DNA of 64,000 bases, taken from positions 21,596,965 through 21,660,964 of the forward strand of contig NC_092656.1 of assembly GCF_032118995.1 (NCBI RefSeq). Reading direction: 5' to 3'. The notes beneath the pieces are model-generated. The model searched no databases and was not told where the DNA came from. It worked only from the letters and a program-made list of their open reading frames with translations. The DNA is from Asterias amurensis. Lineage: Eukaryota > Echinodermata > Asteroidea > Forcipulatida > Asteriidae. This document shows positions 15,181 to 28,700 of this stretch, one piece after another; position 1 is the first letter of the stretch; every line of letters starts with the position of its first letter. The position numbers and the translations under genes were made by a program.

Positions 15181-15272
15181 CACAAAATTATGTGACTGGA
15201 CAAAGGTACATAAGGTTTATGTTGATAGCTCCATGCTTTACTTCTGTGATTGTGTCTCAAGCTTTGTGCAGC

Positions 15273-18200
15273 ATGGAGCTTTGGTTGATGTGTTTTTTAT
15301 GCTTGTCCCTTCGTCTTGTGAGAGCCTCGGCCGATGACACTCCCGTAGTGACGACCAGCCAGGGCCGGATCACCGGCACCACCCTGCAATTCCGCCCCGT
15401 GGTCCACCCCGAGCTGGCCCGGGATGTAGACGCCTACCTCGGTATACCGTACGCCGAACCACCCGTCGGTCCGCTACGCTTCAAAGCTCCCGTAGCAAAG
15501 TCATGGAGTGGCGAGCTGAAGGCCACGAAGCTCGGAAATCAGTGTCCACAACCAGTAATGCCCCTGGGGAAGAACTTGACACTCACTGGTCCTTTTGACG
15601 AAGACTGCCTTTTTCTTGACGTTTTTGTTCCTCAGTCACTGGTAAGGAATTAAATGAAACATTGTTTTTTAATTTGCGCTAAGATAAGACTAAGTAACTC
15701 ATATAAAACAAGAGTTTGTTGTTATTGTGGTTTTTTTTTTTATTTTATTTTTTATTTTGTATTATTCCCTTGAAATAATTTTATTCCGCTCCCTCGCATG
15801 TGTTCTAATTTAATGGTAGAAAATCCTGTTTTTGAGTTTGGTTTTTTAAATTATTTTATCTACTATAGGTTGTATACTTTCTTTATAAAAGAATAACTCG
15901 TATAGTATTACCTTTTCAAAATTTACCAGGGCCATGGCGAGTAAACCAAGGTAAAGCTGGATCTATTCCTGCGTCAATATTTGTATCTGTTCACAATCAT
16001 TGTTATTTGGCTGAATAATTTAACGACGGCCACTACAGGACAATGTGCATAGCATGTTTCCTTTGAAGTCTAGTTGATGTTTGTTGAGTCGTGATTTGTA
16101 AACGGTTAACACTTGTATACAATATGATGTTCAAGGTCTAAACTCATTATAACAACTCATGGCATATAGTGCTGCAATAATATAACGTTCAAGTAGGCCT
16201 ACAATAATGTTGGTTTTTTACAAAGGTATTTATGTTGTGTTTCCGTACAATTCATGGTCATACGGGTTCAATACACAGTGCACAACACTGTGCACTTCCT
16301 CATATAGACTTGTGTACAAGTCGTTCGATGTTTCAAGGAATTGTAGCGAGTCTACGTATTGCTGCTCCGTTTGATGACTACCGATTACATCGGATCCTTT
16401 CGAGTAGCGATCGACTCCAGGCGTTTGGAAACTATCTACCTGCCGACCAATGTCCTGACTGAAGCAGCAGTCTCGCGTGAGCCAGCGACTCTCGCGAGAA
16501 CAGAGCTCATCATGGAACCCTAGAGATTCTGTCCCCCACATGGCGAACTGTGTACAAACTTCTTCTGATAGCGCGCTCTTTTGAATCCTCCTCAAGTCTA
16601 TGTTAATTTCCCATAGTATGTGAGACAGACTCTCCGGCGGACACGTTTACAACCGCGATTTGTCCACAAGTCTTATTTTATAGGCAAATATTGATGCTTA
16701 CTTTTTGGTATTCATAGCCTGCCAATGCAGCCGTTTTGGTCTACATCCATGGCGGCGGCTATCATTTGGGGGCGGGCGTCATGGGAGAAGCTTTCTACCC
16801 GACTGCAACTGCTTGTGTTGGTGACGTCATCGTTGTCACAATCAACTATCGACTGGGGGCTCTTGGATTTCTGTCTTCCGGTTAGTTACCCCCCCCCCCT
16901 CATAGCTCTCAAAGCTTCACGATCTCCACACCCCTATTTGTTACCTCTTCTTTCACGTCACTGTGGTACTCTCAATGAAAAACCACATGTCCGCCACACC
17001 ACTCTTGCAAAGAGTCGTATAGCAGACAACTGTTTTTGGAGTGGAAGACGGGTACTTTCAACTCGATTTAAGAGTGACATTTTTGTTCCAACTTCAATCA
17101 AAAGGGGTGACACAGATTGACTTTCACTCTCAAAAGAGCGAAACTTACACCACTCGGACAAGAGTGAAATTGTCACTCTTTTACATCATAGAGCAAGGAT
17201 GTTTACATAAAGAGAGTAGGCCAATCCTTGGCCACAGCGTTGGATTAAAATCACGAAAAATGGATAAGTGAGGACGAAGTTAAGACTGGACAATACATTA
17301 TCAAAGCACACAATCTTAATAGCTCATAATCTGTTTCTCTTTCAGCTGATGACGTAATTCCCGGTAACTTTGGACTGTTGGATCAGAGGCGCGCTTTCGA
17401 ATGGGTCCGAGATAACATACACGGTAACTTCCATTACATGTATTTGCAACTCTTAAACCACCTAAACCCTTCCAAACCATACTGAGTGCTGTGTTCAGTT
17501 ATGTTTATGGTTTAAAGTCACCAGGAAATAGAATTTTTTTCTTTCAAACATAAGAGTATATGCTTACGAACAATAAAACAATTTTGTTAGTAATTGTTTG
17601 TCACGATTTATATGTTTAAAAAATATATAAAGTTGTTTGGGGGGCTAACTCCGCCTACCCCTTTTGTGACGTCAATCGAGGCAGACTTTGCCTGCAATGC
17701 ATATAGTAAACACACGTGCAAAGTACATGTACGTCCAAGTCGTGAGTTGGTACATTTCAAAGTGTTTTTACTGCAGTCAGCAGCAATACACCTGGTCGGT
17801 TTTTGAAACGTACAAACTCACGACTTGGTCCGTACATGTAGTTTGCAATTGTGTTCACTCTATGCATTACAGGCAAAGTCTGTCCTCGATTTACGTCACG
17901 AACAGCGCCCTCTCGGGTCGGGATCTACTCTTAAATTTGTAAATAACATAAGAACTGGTTGTTTAAAACCTTAGTTAACTGTTTATTCACATTCCACTCA
18001 TCAAAACACATATATTAATGACAAAAGCTTTATTTTGAAAAAAATACCACTTCCAGGTGACTTTAACTCGAGGACTGAACTAAAACTGAGTACGCTTTAT
18101 GTGATGCCATCATATCAGAGTCAAACAATTTGGGTGATGAGTTGCCATATTATTTTGCTACAGTAACACAGGGTCCCAGCATATTAACCAAATAATTTTG

Positions 18201-21200
18201 GGGTTGATGAACCAAACAAAAACAATTGCCATAACAGGCTACTGCCAGTTGGTTACTGCTCAACATTGCATATTGGTTATGATTAAATTATATTTAAATT
18301 CTATTTAACTCATTTTATTTGAACCCTTCTTCGCAACTCCCGTCCAGCCTTTGGTGGTGATCCCAAGCGAGTTGCTATCTACGGACAGAGTGCCGGCTCT
18401 GGGGCCGTGAGTCTTCACATGATCTCACCGGGGAGTGCTGGGCTCTTTCGCGGCGCTATAATGGAGGTAAAACTCGGTCCTCAAAACCCAACATGACTGA
18501 CTAAGAGAACGTATACTGTACATTATTATTTTTTGTTTGAAGGGGCCCTTCTAGTTTTCCCGAGCCGAAAAACATTCTTTGTCCTGTGGGTAAATGATTA
18601 GAAACCCATCGAAAGAAAGGGGAAGTCTCATACCTCCTGTGCCCCAAGACTGTAACGAAAAAAACTTGTCCTAAGCACATGTAATTATTGCCTAGCAGAG
18701 ACTGATCCTAAAGTAAATCACCCAAGAGATTTCGGATTTGTAACATATTCAAGTATTCCACACAGAGAATCAAATTTGTGCTGCTTTTTAAATTACTTTA
18801 TAGAGAATATATAAATATAATTATATAAGTATTCAACACAGAGGAACACGTGATTGCTGCCTTTTTTTAAATTAACCAAGAGAGATTAGGGTTAGAAACG
18901 AGTTCAAGTATTCAACAAAGAGATCAAGTTTTTGCAGCTTTTTAAAATTGCTTAAGAGAGATATAAGGTTAGAAACAAATTCAAGTATTCAACACGGAGG
19001 ATCAAAATAATTGTCCTGCTTTAAAAAAGAAATACTCCAGAGAGTAATATGATTAGAAACCGTAAATTCAGGTATTTAACGCAGAGGTTCAAGTTGTTGC
19101 TGCTTATTTTTTTAATACTGAAGAGAGGATAAGGTTTGTTCAAGTTTTCCTCACAGGGAATCAAGTTTTTGCTGTTTATTTAAAGTCACCTGGAAATAGA
19201 ATTTTTTTTTCAAACATAAGAGTATATGCTTACGAACAATAAAACAATTTTTTTAGTAATTGTTTGTCACGATTTATATGCTAAAAAAATATATAAAGTT
19301 GTTTGGGGGCTGACTCCGCCTACCCCTTTTGTGACGTCAATCGAGGCAGACTTTGCCTGCAATGAATAAAGTAAACACACTGCAAAGTACATGTACGTCC
19401 AAGTCGTGAGTTGATACATTTCAAAAAGTGTTTTTCTGCATTCAGCAGCAATACACCTGGTCGGCATTGCCGGGAAAAAAAAATTGTTTGAAACGTACAA
19501 ACTCACGACTTGGTCCGTACATGTAGTTTGCAATTATGTTTACTCTACGCATTACAGGCAAAGTCTGCCTCGATTGACGTCATGAACAGCGCCCTCTCGG
19601 GTCGGGGTCTACTCTTAAATTTGTAAACAACATAAGAACTGATTTTTTAAAACCTTAGTTAACTGTTTATTCACATTCCACTCATCAAAACACATATATT
19701 CGAGACAAAAGCTTTATTTTGAAAAAATACCACTTCCAGGTGACTTTAAGTAACTCAAGAGAGATATAGGGTTTGAAACAAAATAATTCAAGTATTCAAC
19801 ACAGAGGATCAAGTTTGTTTTTTTACCCCGAACAGAGTGGTGATTCTACTGCATCCTGGTCACAAATGTCTCCCAAAGTCGGTCGAAAACTTGCCTATGC
19901 CATGGGAAAAGAAGTCGGCTGCAACAGTGAAACTTCGGAGGAGCTACTTGAGTGTCTCCAGAAGGTGGAAGGTACCGATGTCTTCGTTGAAAACCAGCAG
20001 GTAGGGGTTGATTTAGTTCTTAGCACCGTCGTTTATTTTGTTTATTAATTACTTAAATAATAAAATGTGAATAAAAAAAAAAATTGTTTTTCTGTCTAAA
20101 TTATCATTACCATTATTATTGTTATAATGGTGCATTTTCTTTATTTAATATCCGTTTCATGTTTTATTATTTTTTTTGTTTTGTTTTGCTATTATTATAA
20201 AGTATTTAAAAGATTTCGGGGAGAGGGGTTATAAGTGGTTTTGTTCTGTCTCTCGTCGTTGTGACCTGTTATGCTCTTTCAGAATTCGATCCGGTCCTTT
20301 CTCCCCCCCCCTCCCCCCTCCCCCCCCCTGAGACTACTACTTTTTGGCTTAATAATAGTTGATTGTTTATTAACTTCACTTCATCTGGGGTGAACACTTT
20401 ATTGGTCTCAACGCTTCGACTAGCTTGCTCTAGTCATCTTTAAGTAAAAGTTTCTTTCTCCTACTGTATATCCCAGCTTATTCAATCTATTGGCGAGGGA
20501 GAAATGGTGTTCTTCGCACCGACCGTAGACGGAGCTTTTCTTCCTTCCAAACCAGAAGAACTTCTTGAAAAGGGCGCCATCAACGATGTCGTCTCCATCA
20601 TCGGGGCGAATGGTGATGAGGGAATGATGATGGCGATGATGATGTTCCCAAACAACACAGCAGACGATGATGAGCCGTTCATGGACAGCGCCGCATTCGA
20701 TGCGTCTGTACCCATGTGTTCCATGATGATAAGTCCAGAGCCAATCGTCACCAAACTTTTCAAGATGGCGTACACTGACGCCAAGTGCGCCGTGGGACCT
20801 GAATGCAACCATCTAGACGCCCTCTCGCAGGTCTGTGGGGACCTTATGTTCGTGTGCCCGGGTGAGAAGAACGCCAGGGCGTTCGCCAAGGCGGGACGTA
20901 AAGTGTACCGTTACCACATGACCCACGTCCCGACTACAACCTTACTCGGCCCGAAGTGGACCAAATGCAACCACGGTGACGATTTGTCATTCATCTTCGG
21001 CTCTCCTCTCATGGGTTTTGAATCCTATGTATTTAATGAGGACGAGGCCCGTATGTCCATGAAGACCATCACGTACTGGGCCAATTTGGCAAAGACTGGG
21101 TGAGCTCACTAATATTCTTTTCCTTGTTTTTCTTGGGGGAGGGGGGGGGGGTTAAGAATTTATGTATAAAAATAGCTACAATTGCTTTTTACTCTAAATA

Positions 21201-22908
21201 CAATTAAAACAAAGATTCACAAAGGGATGTGTGTCCATCTCTACCGTGGATGTGGCCGATGATTCCCCGTCCATGTTTGTTCTCGAACTGCCTCTAGCTA
21301 CCGGGCAACCTCGATAGTTGGTAAGACACTGCGTTCTAGAGTTGCAAGGGTCTTGGGTTCGAATCCCACCCGCGAGTAACATGGCTGTGATATTTTTTCA
21401 TATGACTCGGGAAAGTACTGAGTATACAGTGTTAAAAAAAAAAAATTAACATTCTTTATCCCCGATGCAAATTTAACATCTCTTATATCTTGTTCTTGCT
21501 GTCTTTCTTTTAATATACATTTTTATATATTGTCTGATATACTAATTACATTCCTTACTCGTCTCATTCTGAGCTCATTTAGTAGTTAAATTTATTGTCA
21601 TATTCTCTTGTATTGCATTTCCCCGAGTCATGTATAACTTGACCTCGTTTGTGCAACTTTAAAGTAACAATTAATTTTATTGTATGAAAAAAATATGTTT
21701 GCATTATAGCAAAGTTGTTTTTGACTCTAAATATGATAAATTAATTCCCACAGGGATGTGTGTGTCCATGTTTCTGTTTAATTGATGTTTAATATTAGGC
21801 CCTAATTTGGCTTTTGGTGAAGCATTTAAAAAAACGAAATCCAATAGACCCTTTGCATGTGACGCCACAAGCCAAAACAAAACAGCGCCCTCACTGAGGT
21901 CAAAGGAAGATATATCATTGGCTGAAGCTTTTGCGTTGCGCGGACACGTGAACACGTTTCCATAATTTGACTTCAATGATAGCATGCAGCCAATGCAAGG
22001 GGTTCAAACAAATCAAAACTTCAACAAATCTATAACGTTCACCGTTTGCTTTTTACCATTTGCTCATTCCACCAGAAACCCAAACCTTTCTTCATTGGAC
22101 ACTGAGCTGACAGACGAAGAGAAAAAGACAGAATGGCCACTGTTTACCGTTGAGGGACTCGAATATAAAGAATTGACACCAGAGATGCTAAATGGGCGCG
22201 GCATCAAGGCTCAAGAGTGCCGCTATGTAAACGAGTTCATCCCTGAACTTATTAAATCTCTGGGTAAGTCTGTAATATCGGCGTGACTAGACTTACGCCA
22301 GTTCTTTCATTGCTCTACTTATATAATGTTCACTGATGGAGGACTGTGTGCGACTCTAAGGTGCAGCAGACACACTGGGTAAAAATTGAAGTTTGAATTG
22401 ATCTGAGCGTGCGTATATTTTTTTATGAGATCAATACACCTGGCGCACCTAGCGTCCCCAGATTTGTTTTATGAACGCTTTATTTAGGGGTTGTGTGGTT
22501 GATTAGAATTTATACAAACCACTTTGTCTCACCTTTCCAAGCACACATATTCTAGATCGTACCCGTATGATATATACATGTGTTATATACGGTTTTACTT
22601 TATATTGTTGTTCGTTTTTGCTTCCCCCCCCCCCCCCCCTTCAATATTCCTGGTCAGCCTGACCCAGTCTTGGGTCACGCCTCCAGGACACGGAATTTGG
22701 GTCAATTCTAACACATTTCAGTGTTAAAACTTAAGAAATTTTAACAGTTTGTTAGAAATCATGATACCAAGTCAAATTTTTACTGATTTTCTTTTATTTA
22801 GAGGAAGCACGGAAGGGCGAAGCAGCGGGCGACGGAGCTAACAAATGGACCCAAGATGGCGACCCCTCCAGCGAGACCTGCACGGACGATAAGTGCCCTG
22901 GGGAATAA
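15273..22908 (+). CDS. Carboxylesterase/cholinesterase-family secreted esterase, copy C (complete, 8 exons)
   Basis: Exons are 15273-15641, 16718-16880, 17346-17423, 18348-18466, 19836-20000, 20477-21099, 22076-22263 and 22802-22908. They total 1812 nt (603 residues) in frame. I chose the ATG at 15273 because it opens a signal peptide aligned with copies A and B ([20 protein letters not shown]); an in-frame upstream start would only add a poor N-terminal extension. HGGG is at about 134, GQSAG Ser 218, Glu 346 in GANGDEG, and His 464 in [11 protein letters not shown], so the triad is intact. The exon at 20477-21099 equals exons 6 and 7 of copy B joined without an intron. A TATAAATA lies about 100 bp upstream. 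AATAAA overlaps the stop codon. Intron 4 holds a degenerate tandem array with a MITE in it. C is more diverged from B in exons 2-7 than in exons 1 and 8. Confidence 0.93.
17511..18066. repeat. MITE family R2, copy 1
   Basis: Ends TTTAAAGTCACCAGGAAATA and CTTCCAGGTGACTTTAA. The centre is a long palindrome with AAAGTACATGTACGTCCAAG on one side and ACGACTTGGTCCGTACATG on the other, and AGGCAGACTTTGCCTG against CAGGCAAAGTCTG. In copy C intron 3. Confidence 0.83.
18715..19830. repeat. Degenerate tandem array, unit about 85 bp, interrupted by an R2 MITE
   Basis: About seven units share AAGAGAGATTAGGGTTAGAA, TTCAAGTATTCAACACAGAG and GATCAAGTTTTTGCTGCTTT. The last unit reaches into the polypyrimidine region of copy C exon 5. 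It is interrupted at 19179-19750. Confidence 0.75.
19179..19750. repeat. MITE family R2, copy 2, inside a tandem array
   Basis: Same ends and palindromic centre as copy 1, in copy C intron 4. It is flanked on both sides by units of the 18.7-19.8 kb array, so it inserted after the array formed. Confidence 0.85.
21285..21490 (+). repeat. tRNA-derived SINE, family S1
   Basis: There is an A-box-like GATAGTTGGTAAGACACTGC, the B-box GGTTCGAATCC at 21356-21366, then ACTCGGGAAAGTACTGAG and ATCCCCGATGCAAATTTAAC. This is the clearest tRNA-like head of the three copies. It lies in intron 6 of esterase copy C. Confidence 0.68.
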
Positions 22909-23144
22909 ACCAAATGTTTTCGTAAGATGGTGATGTTCTTCTACGTCAAAAATGAATATAATTTTATACTTTGTAGAAATGTAAGATATACAAATCTCTT
23001 TAGAAAAAATGGGAAGATGTACGTGAGATGTGAGAGGGAAAAACAAGAGTGGCCTGCACCTGGTAGCAGAGTCTTTCTCGAAAGCTATAAAAAAAATCTT
23101 TAAAGAAAAGGTTTTGAAACCCTTTGGAATTTGTATCTTAAAGC

Positions 23145-23485
23145 CATTGGAAACTTTCTGAAAAGAACAACAATTAAAAGTTCACAGATTTACAAATAAT
23201 TTACAGGGTTTACAGAAGGTAATGGTGAAAGACTTCCCTTGAAATATTATTCCATGAAATGCTTTACTTTCTGAGAAAACATTAAAACAATTATCAATTC
23301 TCGATATCGAGACTAACGGCGGCGAAACGTGCGGAAACAAGGGTTGGTTTTTCCCGTTATTTTCTCCCGACTCCGATGACCGATTGAGCCTAAATTTTCA
23401 CAGGTTTGTTATTTTATATAAAATTGTGATACACAAAGTGTGGGCCTTTGGACAATACCGTTTACCGATGTTGTGCGATTGCTTT
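23145..23485. repeat. Repeat family R3, copy 1
   Basis: Contains ACAGGGTTTACAGAAGGTAA, CATGAAATGCTTTACTTTCT and GACTCCGATGACCGATTGAG; the same blocks occur inverted at 36085-36440. Confidence 0.7.
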
Positions 23486-25128
23486 AAAGATGTCCACATT
23501 AGCGTACAGTTCCATATGTATTCCAGTTGGGTTTTCATGCCAAAATGGATTTTATTGGCCAACTTTGTCAATTTGGAAGTGCTGATTTCAACAAATTAAG
23601 TACCATTTGTTTTTTATGACGTCTTCAGTCGCCATTTTGAATTTCAAAGTGGTTGCTATTTTTCATTACATTTTTAATAGTAAAGAATGGTGGCAATACC
23701 CATGTTTATGATAACTTGGAACAAGTCTGACCAAATAGGATTGTTTTTAACCTGTAGTAACATTTCAATAAAGTCTTTCATTTCGAACTTCGTTGTCACT
23801 AATTTGCAGTAAATTTATTGGTGTTTGTAATGTTAATACATTACGTGAAGTTACCCCTAACTCTAGATGGGAGTAGTATTAACTCTGTGAAATCCACCCC
23901 TGGCCTTGGTATTGGTCTCTGGTCACCGCTGTTCAGAGCTCTACATCGAGTGCCAAATAGTTTTGCGCATGCGCGAGATTTTCAGAAAGTCCAACATTAG
24001 ATAAATTATTCACAGCAGTGACCCCATCACTGTTTTGTGCATGTTTCTATGACTTTAACGATGAGTTTTGTTGGCGTTTGTGAGTAAAATTGAATTTCCC
24101 TGATATTAAAACAATGTTTGTTGTAGAGGAAAATTATTATTCTATCAAATTATTCCGTTTATATAGCAGCAAACCCTCTGGATTAATTAAAATCAGTGGG
24201 ATTCCACCAACGTTTTTCTGACGCGGCCCACATGTTTCACATACAAACTAAACAAACGCATACAATGCACAATTGCATATTCATTGCATATTCATGTTTA
24301 GTTTTCCATCTTGGCTTTTAATTGGTCAAAAATCGCGATGACCCCCAGATCGTTTTCAACGGTTCAAAGGCTATGTTTCGTTTACGATTTTGACTCAAGA
24401 GAGCGCTCTTTAACAACTTCGCACATGCGCAAAACTAACTGTCAGCGAGTAAGCAGCGGTGTGGTGTACTGGTCTTGACTACACCACAAATGTCTACTTA
24501 TAAAACGGGGAAAACAGCAAACAAAAAAACTGTCACGGTGTTTTCACCGGAGCTTTAATGAATCCACGTTTTTTAGCGAGGTGGCAGTGGGTAGCAACCG
24601 CATCTCTGGCCGCTGAATTCGCAAAAGGGCATTAACTAAACTAACCCTCGGATATCTTAGATTTAGATGAATTCTTTGCCTGTATGGGGGTTGTTTGTAT
24701 TTTAATTCCTTCATTTTTTTTTTTTTTTTTTTTTTTTTTATACTTTTTATCGTTTTTCTTACGGTGTCTGATGTAAATAACGTTTTTATAAATTTATTGT
24801 TAATAAATATAGATTTTTAAGTGTAGTTGATTTGGCCAGAGGCATTGGAAATAAAGGCCTTCGGGCTACTGTTTTTCGATACTTTTTTAGTTCCGGGCAT
24901 ACCCTGGCTTTTGTTAATGTTTGTATTTTGTTTGTGTTTCAATGCCGAATAAATAATTAGATAATAAATAATAATAATAAACAGGCGACTAAAGCTCGGA
25001 TTTTCAGCCGATAAAAAAAAATCTTCTCAAGGCTACATCGAAATTGGGGGCGTGGCAATTGGATCGTGTAATGGAAAAGTCAATATTACTCCCCCTTGCT
25101 TACCATCGCTTACGGTAATAAATAATCT

Positions 25129-25537
25129 TAAAGGAACACGTTGCCTTGGATCGGACGAGTTGGTCTATAAAAAGCGTTTGTAGGTAACCTTTTTTTATAA
25201 ATAAAATGCATATGGTTGGAAAGATGTTTTATTAAAAGTAGAATACAATGAACCACACAAGTTTGCCTCGAAATTGCGTGGTTTTCCTTTTACTGTACGA
25301 ACTAACTGCACGGTCGGCCATTTATGGGAGTCAAAAGTCAAAGATTTGACTCCCGTAAATGGCCGACCGTGTTAGTCGACGAGGTAAAGGAAAGCCGTGC
25401 AATTTCGAGGCATGTTTGTGTGGATCATTGTATTCTGCTTTTGCAACATCTTTCCAACCATTATGCATTTTATAACAAACGGTAACAAACGCTTTTCAAA
25501 GACCGACTCGACCGATCCAAGGCAACGTGTCCCTTTA
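25129..25537. repeat. MITE family R4, copy 1
   Basis: Left end CTTAAAGGAACACGTTGCC and TTGGATCGGACGAG; right end CTCGACCGATCCAAGGCAAC then GTGTCCCTTTAA. The arms exceed 150 bp and meet near the GACTCCCGTAAATGGCCGAC / GGTCGGCCATTTATGGGAG palindrome. Confidence 0.83.
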
Positions 25538-25779
25538 ATAACAAAAACAATATTCCCATGGCGCGTGTGTACTAATAGCATTTTTGTCGATTAAAATTAG
25601 CTGCTTATGATTCAGTGCAACACTACGACAGTAGAAGTCGCCACAATTGTTGAGGTATTGGTTGCTTGTAGGCACATGATATCAAACCTTAAAGTTTTGA
25701 AATCTTCTATTGATATAGAGAATCATAACTTGAGGTGCTCGGTTTGCAACACAGAGAGCTCGGTTATATTATTCTGATC

Positions 25780-28700
25780 ATGGTCTCGGTATTGGGTTTA
25801 GTGATCGTGGTTTGTTTCCTTCAAGCGAAGGGAGATGCGTGTGGAGTTTTGACCATTAATGATGGTAAGGATGACGGAGCTTCGTTTCTCAAGAAAACCA
25901 TCTCTGAGTTCAATCAAAAATGCCGGGCAGGTAAGGACATTGTTTATTTATCGTTTTTAAATTTCATTTAGTGCTTTTTGCATTGCAGCAGCCAAGAATA
26001 GGCATAGGCGACTACACTGTTATTTCGGTTGTTTAAAATCTTACACAACTTGTGTAAAATTTTACACAACCCCTGTTTACTATATGAACCTAGCAACTTG
26101 TGTAAACGGTTTACACAACCCCAGTTGTGTAGTTTTTAAACAACAGTTGTGTGATAAGTGTACACAATTATGTGTAAAGGTTTTTTAACCAAGTAGCTGT
26201 GTAAACAGTTTACACAATAATTGGGTATACTTAATTACACATCATTTGTAAAATTAAATTCTACAAAATTATGTGTAAAGTACCAAATTAGCTATTGTGT
26301 AAAGTGCTTACAGAACAATCAGTTAATTTGTTTTCACAATTATAGTTGTTCACAATTTATTACTGTTTAGTTGTTGAATGCCCATTTTTAAGTAAAGTGT
26401 AGACACATAATGAGAAAATAATTCAGCAACTTGTTTTTAATGATATTTAAATGAATTTTATTGGCCAAAACTACACCAATCATACATTCATTCACCACAA
26501 ATGACAATAGAAATGTGCTGGTCACCAGCCAATATCGACCTCGTGTTGACAAAATGGTCCAAGAGAGAACTTGGCCAAGGCCAAAATGCTTTGCGCAATA
26601 ACCATTTAGCCACTGGACCGCCCAGCCGCCTATCGATATACTGTATGTGGTAGGAGGAAACCTTGCTAGCTTGTATTTGTAGAAAAAAAAGTAACATCAA
26701 AAGAATCCTGGATAGTCATTATTAAGCTAATGAAGCTAACGATGGTGAAATAATTTAGCTCTTACCCCAACAAAACGCTCATTAGTAAACACAAAGGAAA
26801 CTGTATTTATTCATCATTCATGATAATATTGTCGAAAACTCACGTCTTCGCATTTAATCAGTATAATAATTGAGTCAGATAAAAACCTTGAAAAGCTATT
26901 GTGTCCATTTTATCCTTACAAACAAATATTCGCCATAAAAATTACCGTAGCCGTTTAACGAGAGACATTTATTGTTCTCATGCGAACTTGTACTTTTATA
27001 CAAATATCAAGGTTCAAATTGTGCATAAAAATTAAGCTGTGGCTATCTTTAAAAATTTGAACTACGATTCCAGTAATTAACTGCAAGAATCTTGAAGTAT
27101 TAGTTTTCAGCAAACTCGGGCGGTGCAGGGACTAGAGGGATAAGCAGGTTTTTAATATTGCTTGTTTATTCTGTTTTTTTATGGAACAACTGTGAATTTC
27201 AAGAGCAACACGCTGTGTCTTGTCACTTAGACAAACTGTAATTTAGTTACAAAATGACGCAAAAAGGAATACAACATGACAAACAAACTGTCCACTTTTC
27301 AAACATCCAGCTTCCCCTTGTAAATACTGTTTTGCAGTCAATTGTTCGTTTTCAACTCTCCAACGAAACAAGTATTGTTCGTCTACTCGGTCCATCCAGA
27401 TAGTCATGTTGGTAGTTCAAGGGAGCTGGTTTTTGCTATTCTTCTTGCATTTCCTAATGTCAGTACAAGCGTGTACTGAACAGTGTGGCTTATAGTTCAT
27501 GATTGTTCTACATCCAGCACATAATGATCTCCATAGCTTGACGTTCAGAATCCAACTAGCACTCATCCTGAACTAGTTTGGGCTGTAGCAAGTTCCACCA
27601 AGTGAGAAGGATGAATGGCAGTGGCCAGTGGCTGGTGCTTCAAATGCAGGAATGCTGATCATGTAGTGTTGGATATCTGTTACGTACCACCCTGTTTAAA
27701 AAGAAAGACAGTTTTGAAATAGTCTGGATGAACAGATACTTAACACACAATCAAGTAGCTGAGAGTAGGCCTACTACTACAAAAAAAAACCACGAGGGGC
27801 CACTAGCTCAGTCCCACCAGCACCTCTTGCTGAGCCAAACTGCATATTGTTTTTCCAGTTGCTTTGCATTTTTTCACAATGAACGAGTCCAAAATTCCCT
27901 GCAATGTTTTGCAGTTAAAATTTCCTTGCATCATACCAAATAATTCCATACCGAATAAAAATTTTCAAGCCCTAATAAAAGCCCAAATAAATACTATTTT
28001 CAGCATAACAGAGTTTGCAAGAAAAATCTATGTCAAAACATCAGAAGAAATACCAAAATATGTCTATGAAAAATGTTCAAGCCTTCACACAATGCTGTGC
28101 ATGTGAGACCATGGAGCACTCGCGGGTTGTCTGTGTGTACGTGTGTGGTGCACTGGGGACTAAAAATCAATATTTTTATACATGAACTCTGAGTTGGAGA
28201 TAGGTCGAGTTGACGGAATAGACATGATTAATAGAACTAGTCGGAAAATACAGCAAAACTGACTTGAATAACTAACGTTAAAACTGTCAAACTTATTTCT
28301 AAAAGTGTCTGCATTGAATGACCAAACTTGGATTGACGTCTCTCTTGGGCCCAATAGTGATCTGACTACGGAGGGTTAAAAATCTTATGCAAACTCTAAA
28401 TTTTCGGTTAACAGTGTGCAGTGTTGTAACAATGGCCTTTACGACCCGCGTAACGCGTTATCATCGACGAGGTAAAAACTTATAATTTTATGCTAATTTA
28501 CCGAAAGCCAACTGACAGATACCCACACAAAATGGTCCTTATTACGGTACTCTTCGTTAAAACCAGTGAATTGTTATTAACTTACCGCCACAATGAACAA
28601 AATCTGCGAATCATCACTGCTTTTGTCGACAGTAGCGGCAAAGTACGTTAGCCATTTTGTTTTGTCCGTTAAATTGTTTGCCAAGCAAAGGTACTTCGTG

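Larger units (their letters stand above)
22909..25779. other. Intergenic region between copy C and the Cys-rich gene
   Basis: Carries R3 copy 1, AT-rich unique-looking sequence, a poly-T run near 24713-24739, and R4 copy 1. No supported coding sequence. Confidence 0.6.

Noticed and set aside
15192-15272. Upstream in-frame start of esterase copy C
   Set aside because: The 27-residue extension would bury the signal peptide, is absent from copies A and B, and lies where the 5' UTR is expected after the TATAAATA at 15171.
21285-21370. Possible tRNA gene
   Set aside because: A- and B-boxes are present, but the arms do not pair as a cloverleaf and the sequence continues into the shared SINE body.
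26025-26345. CRISPR-like array from the repeated ACACAA motif
   Set aside because: Motifs are 7-10 bp, in both orientations and unevenly spaced, within a eukaryotic intron.
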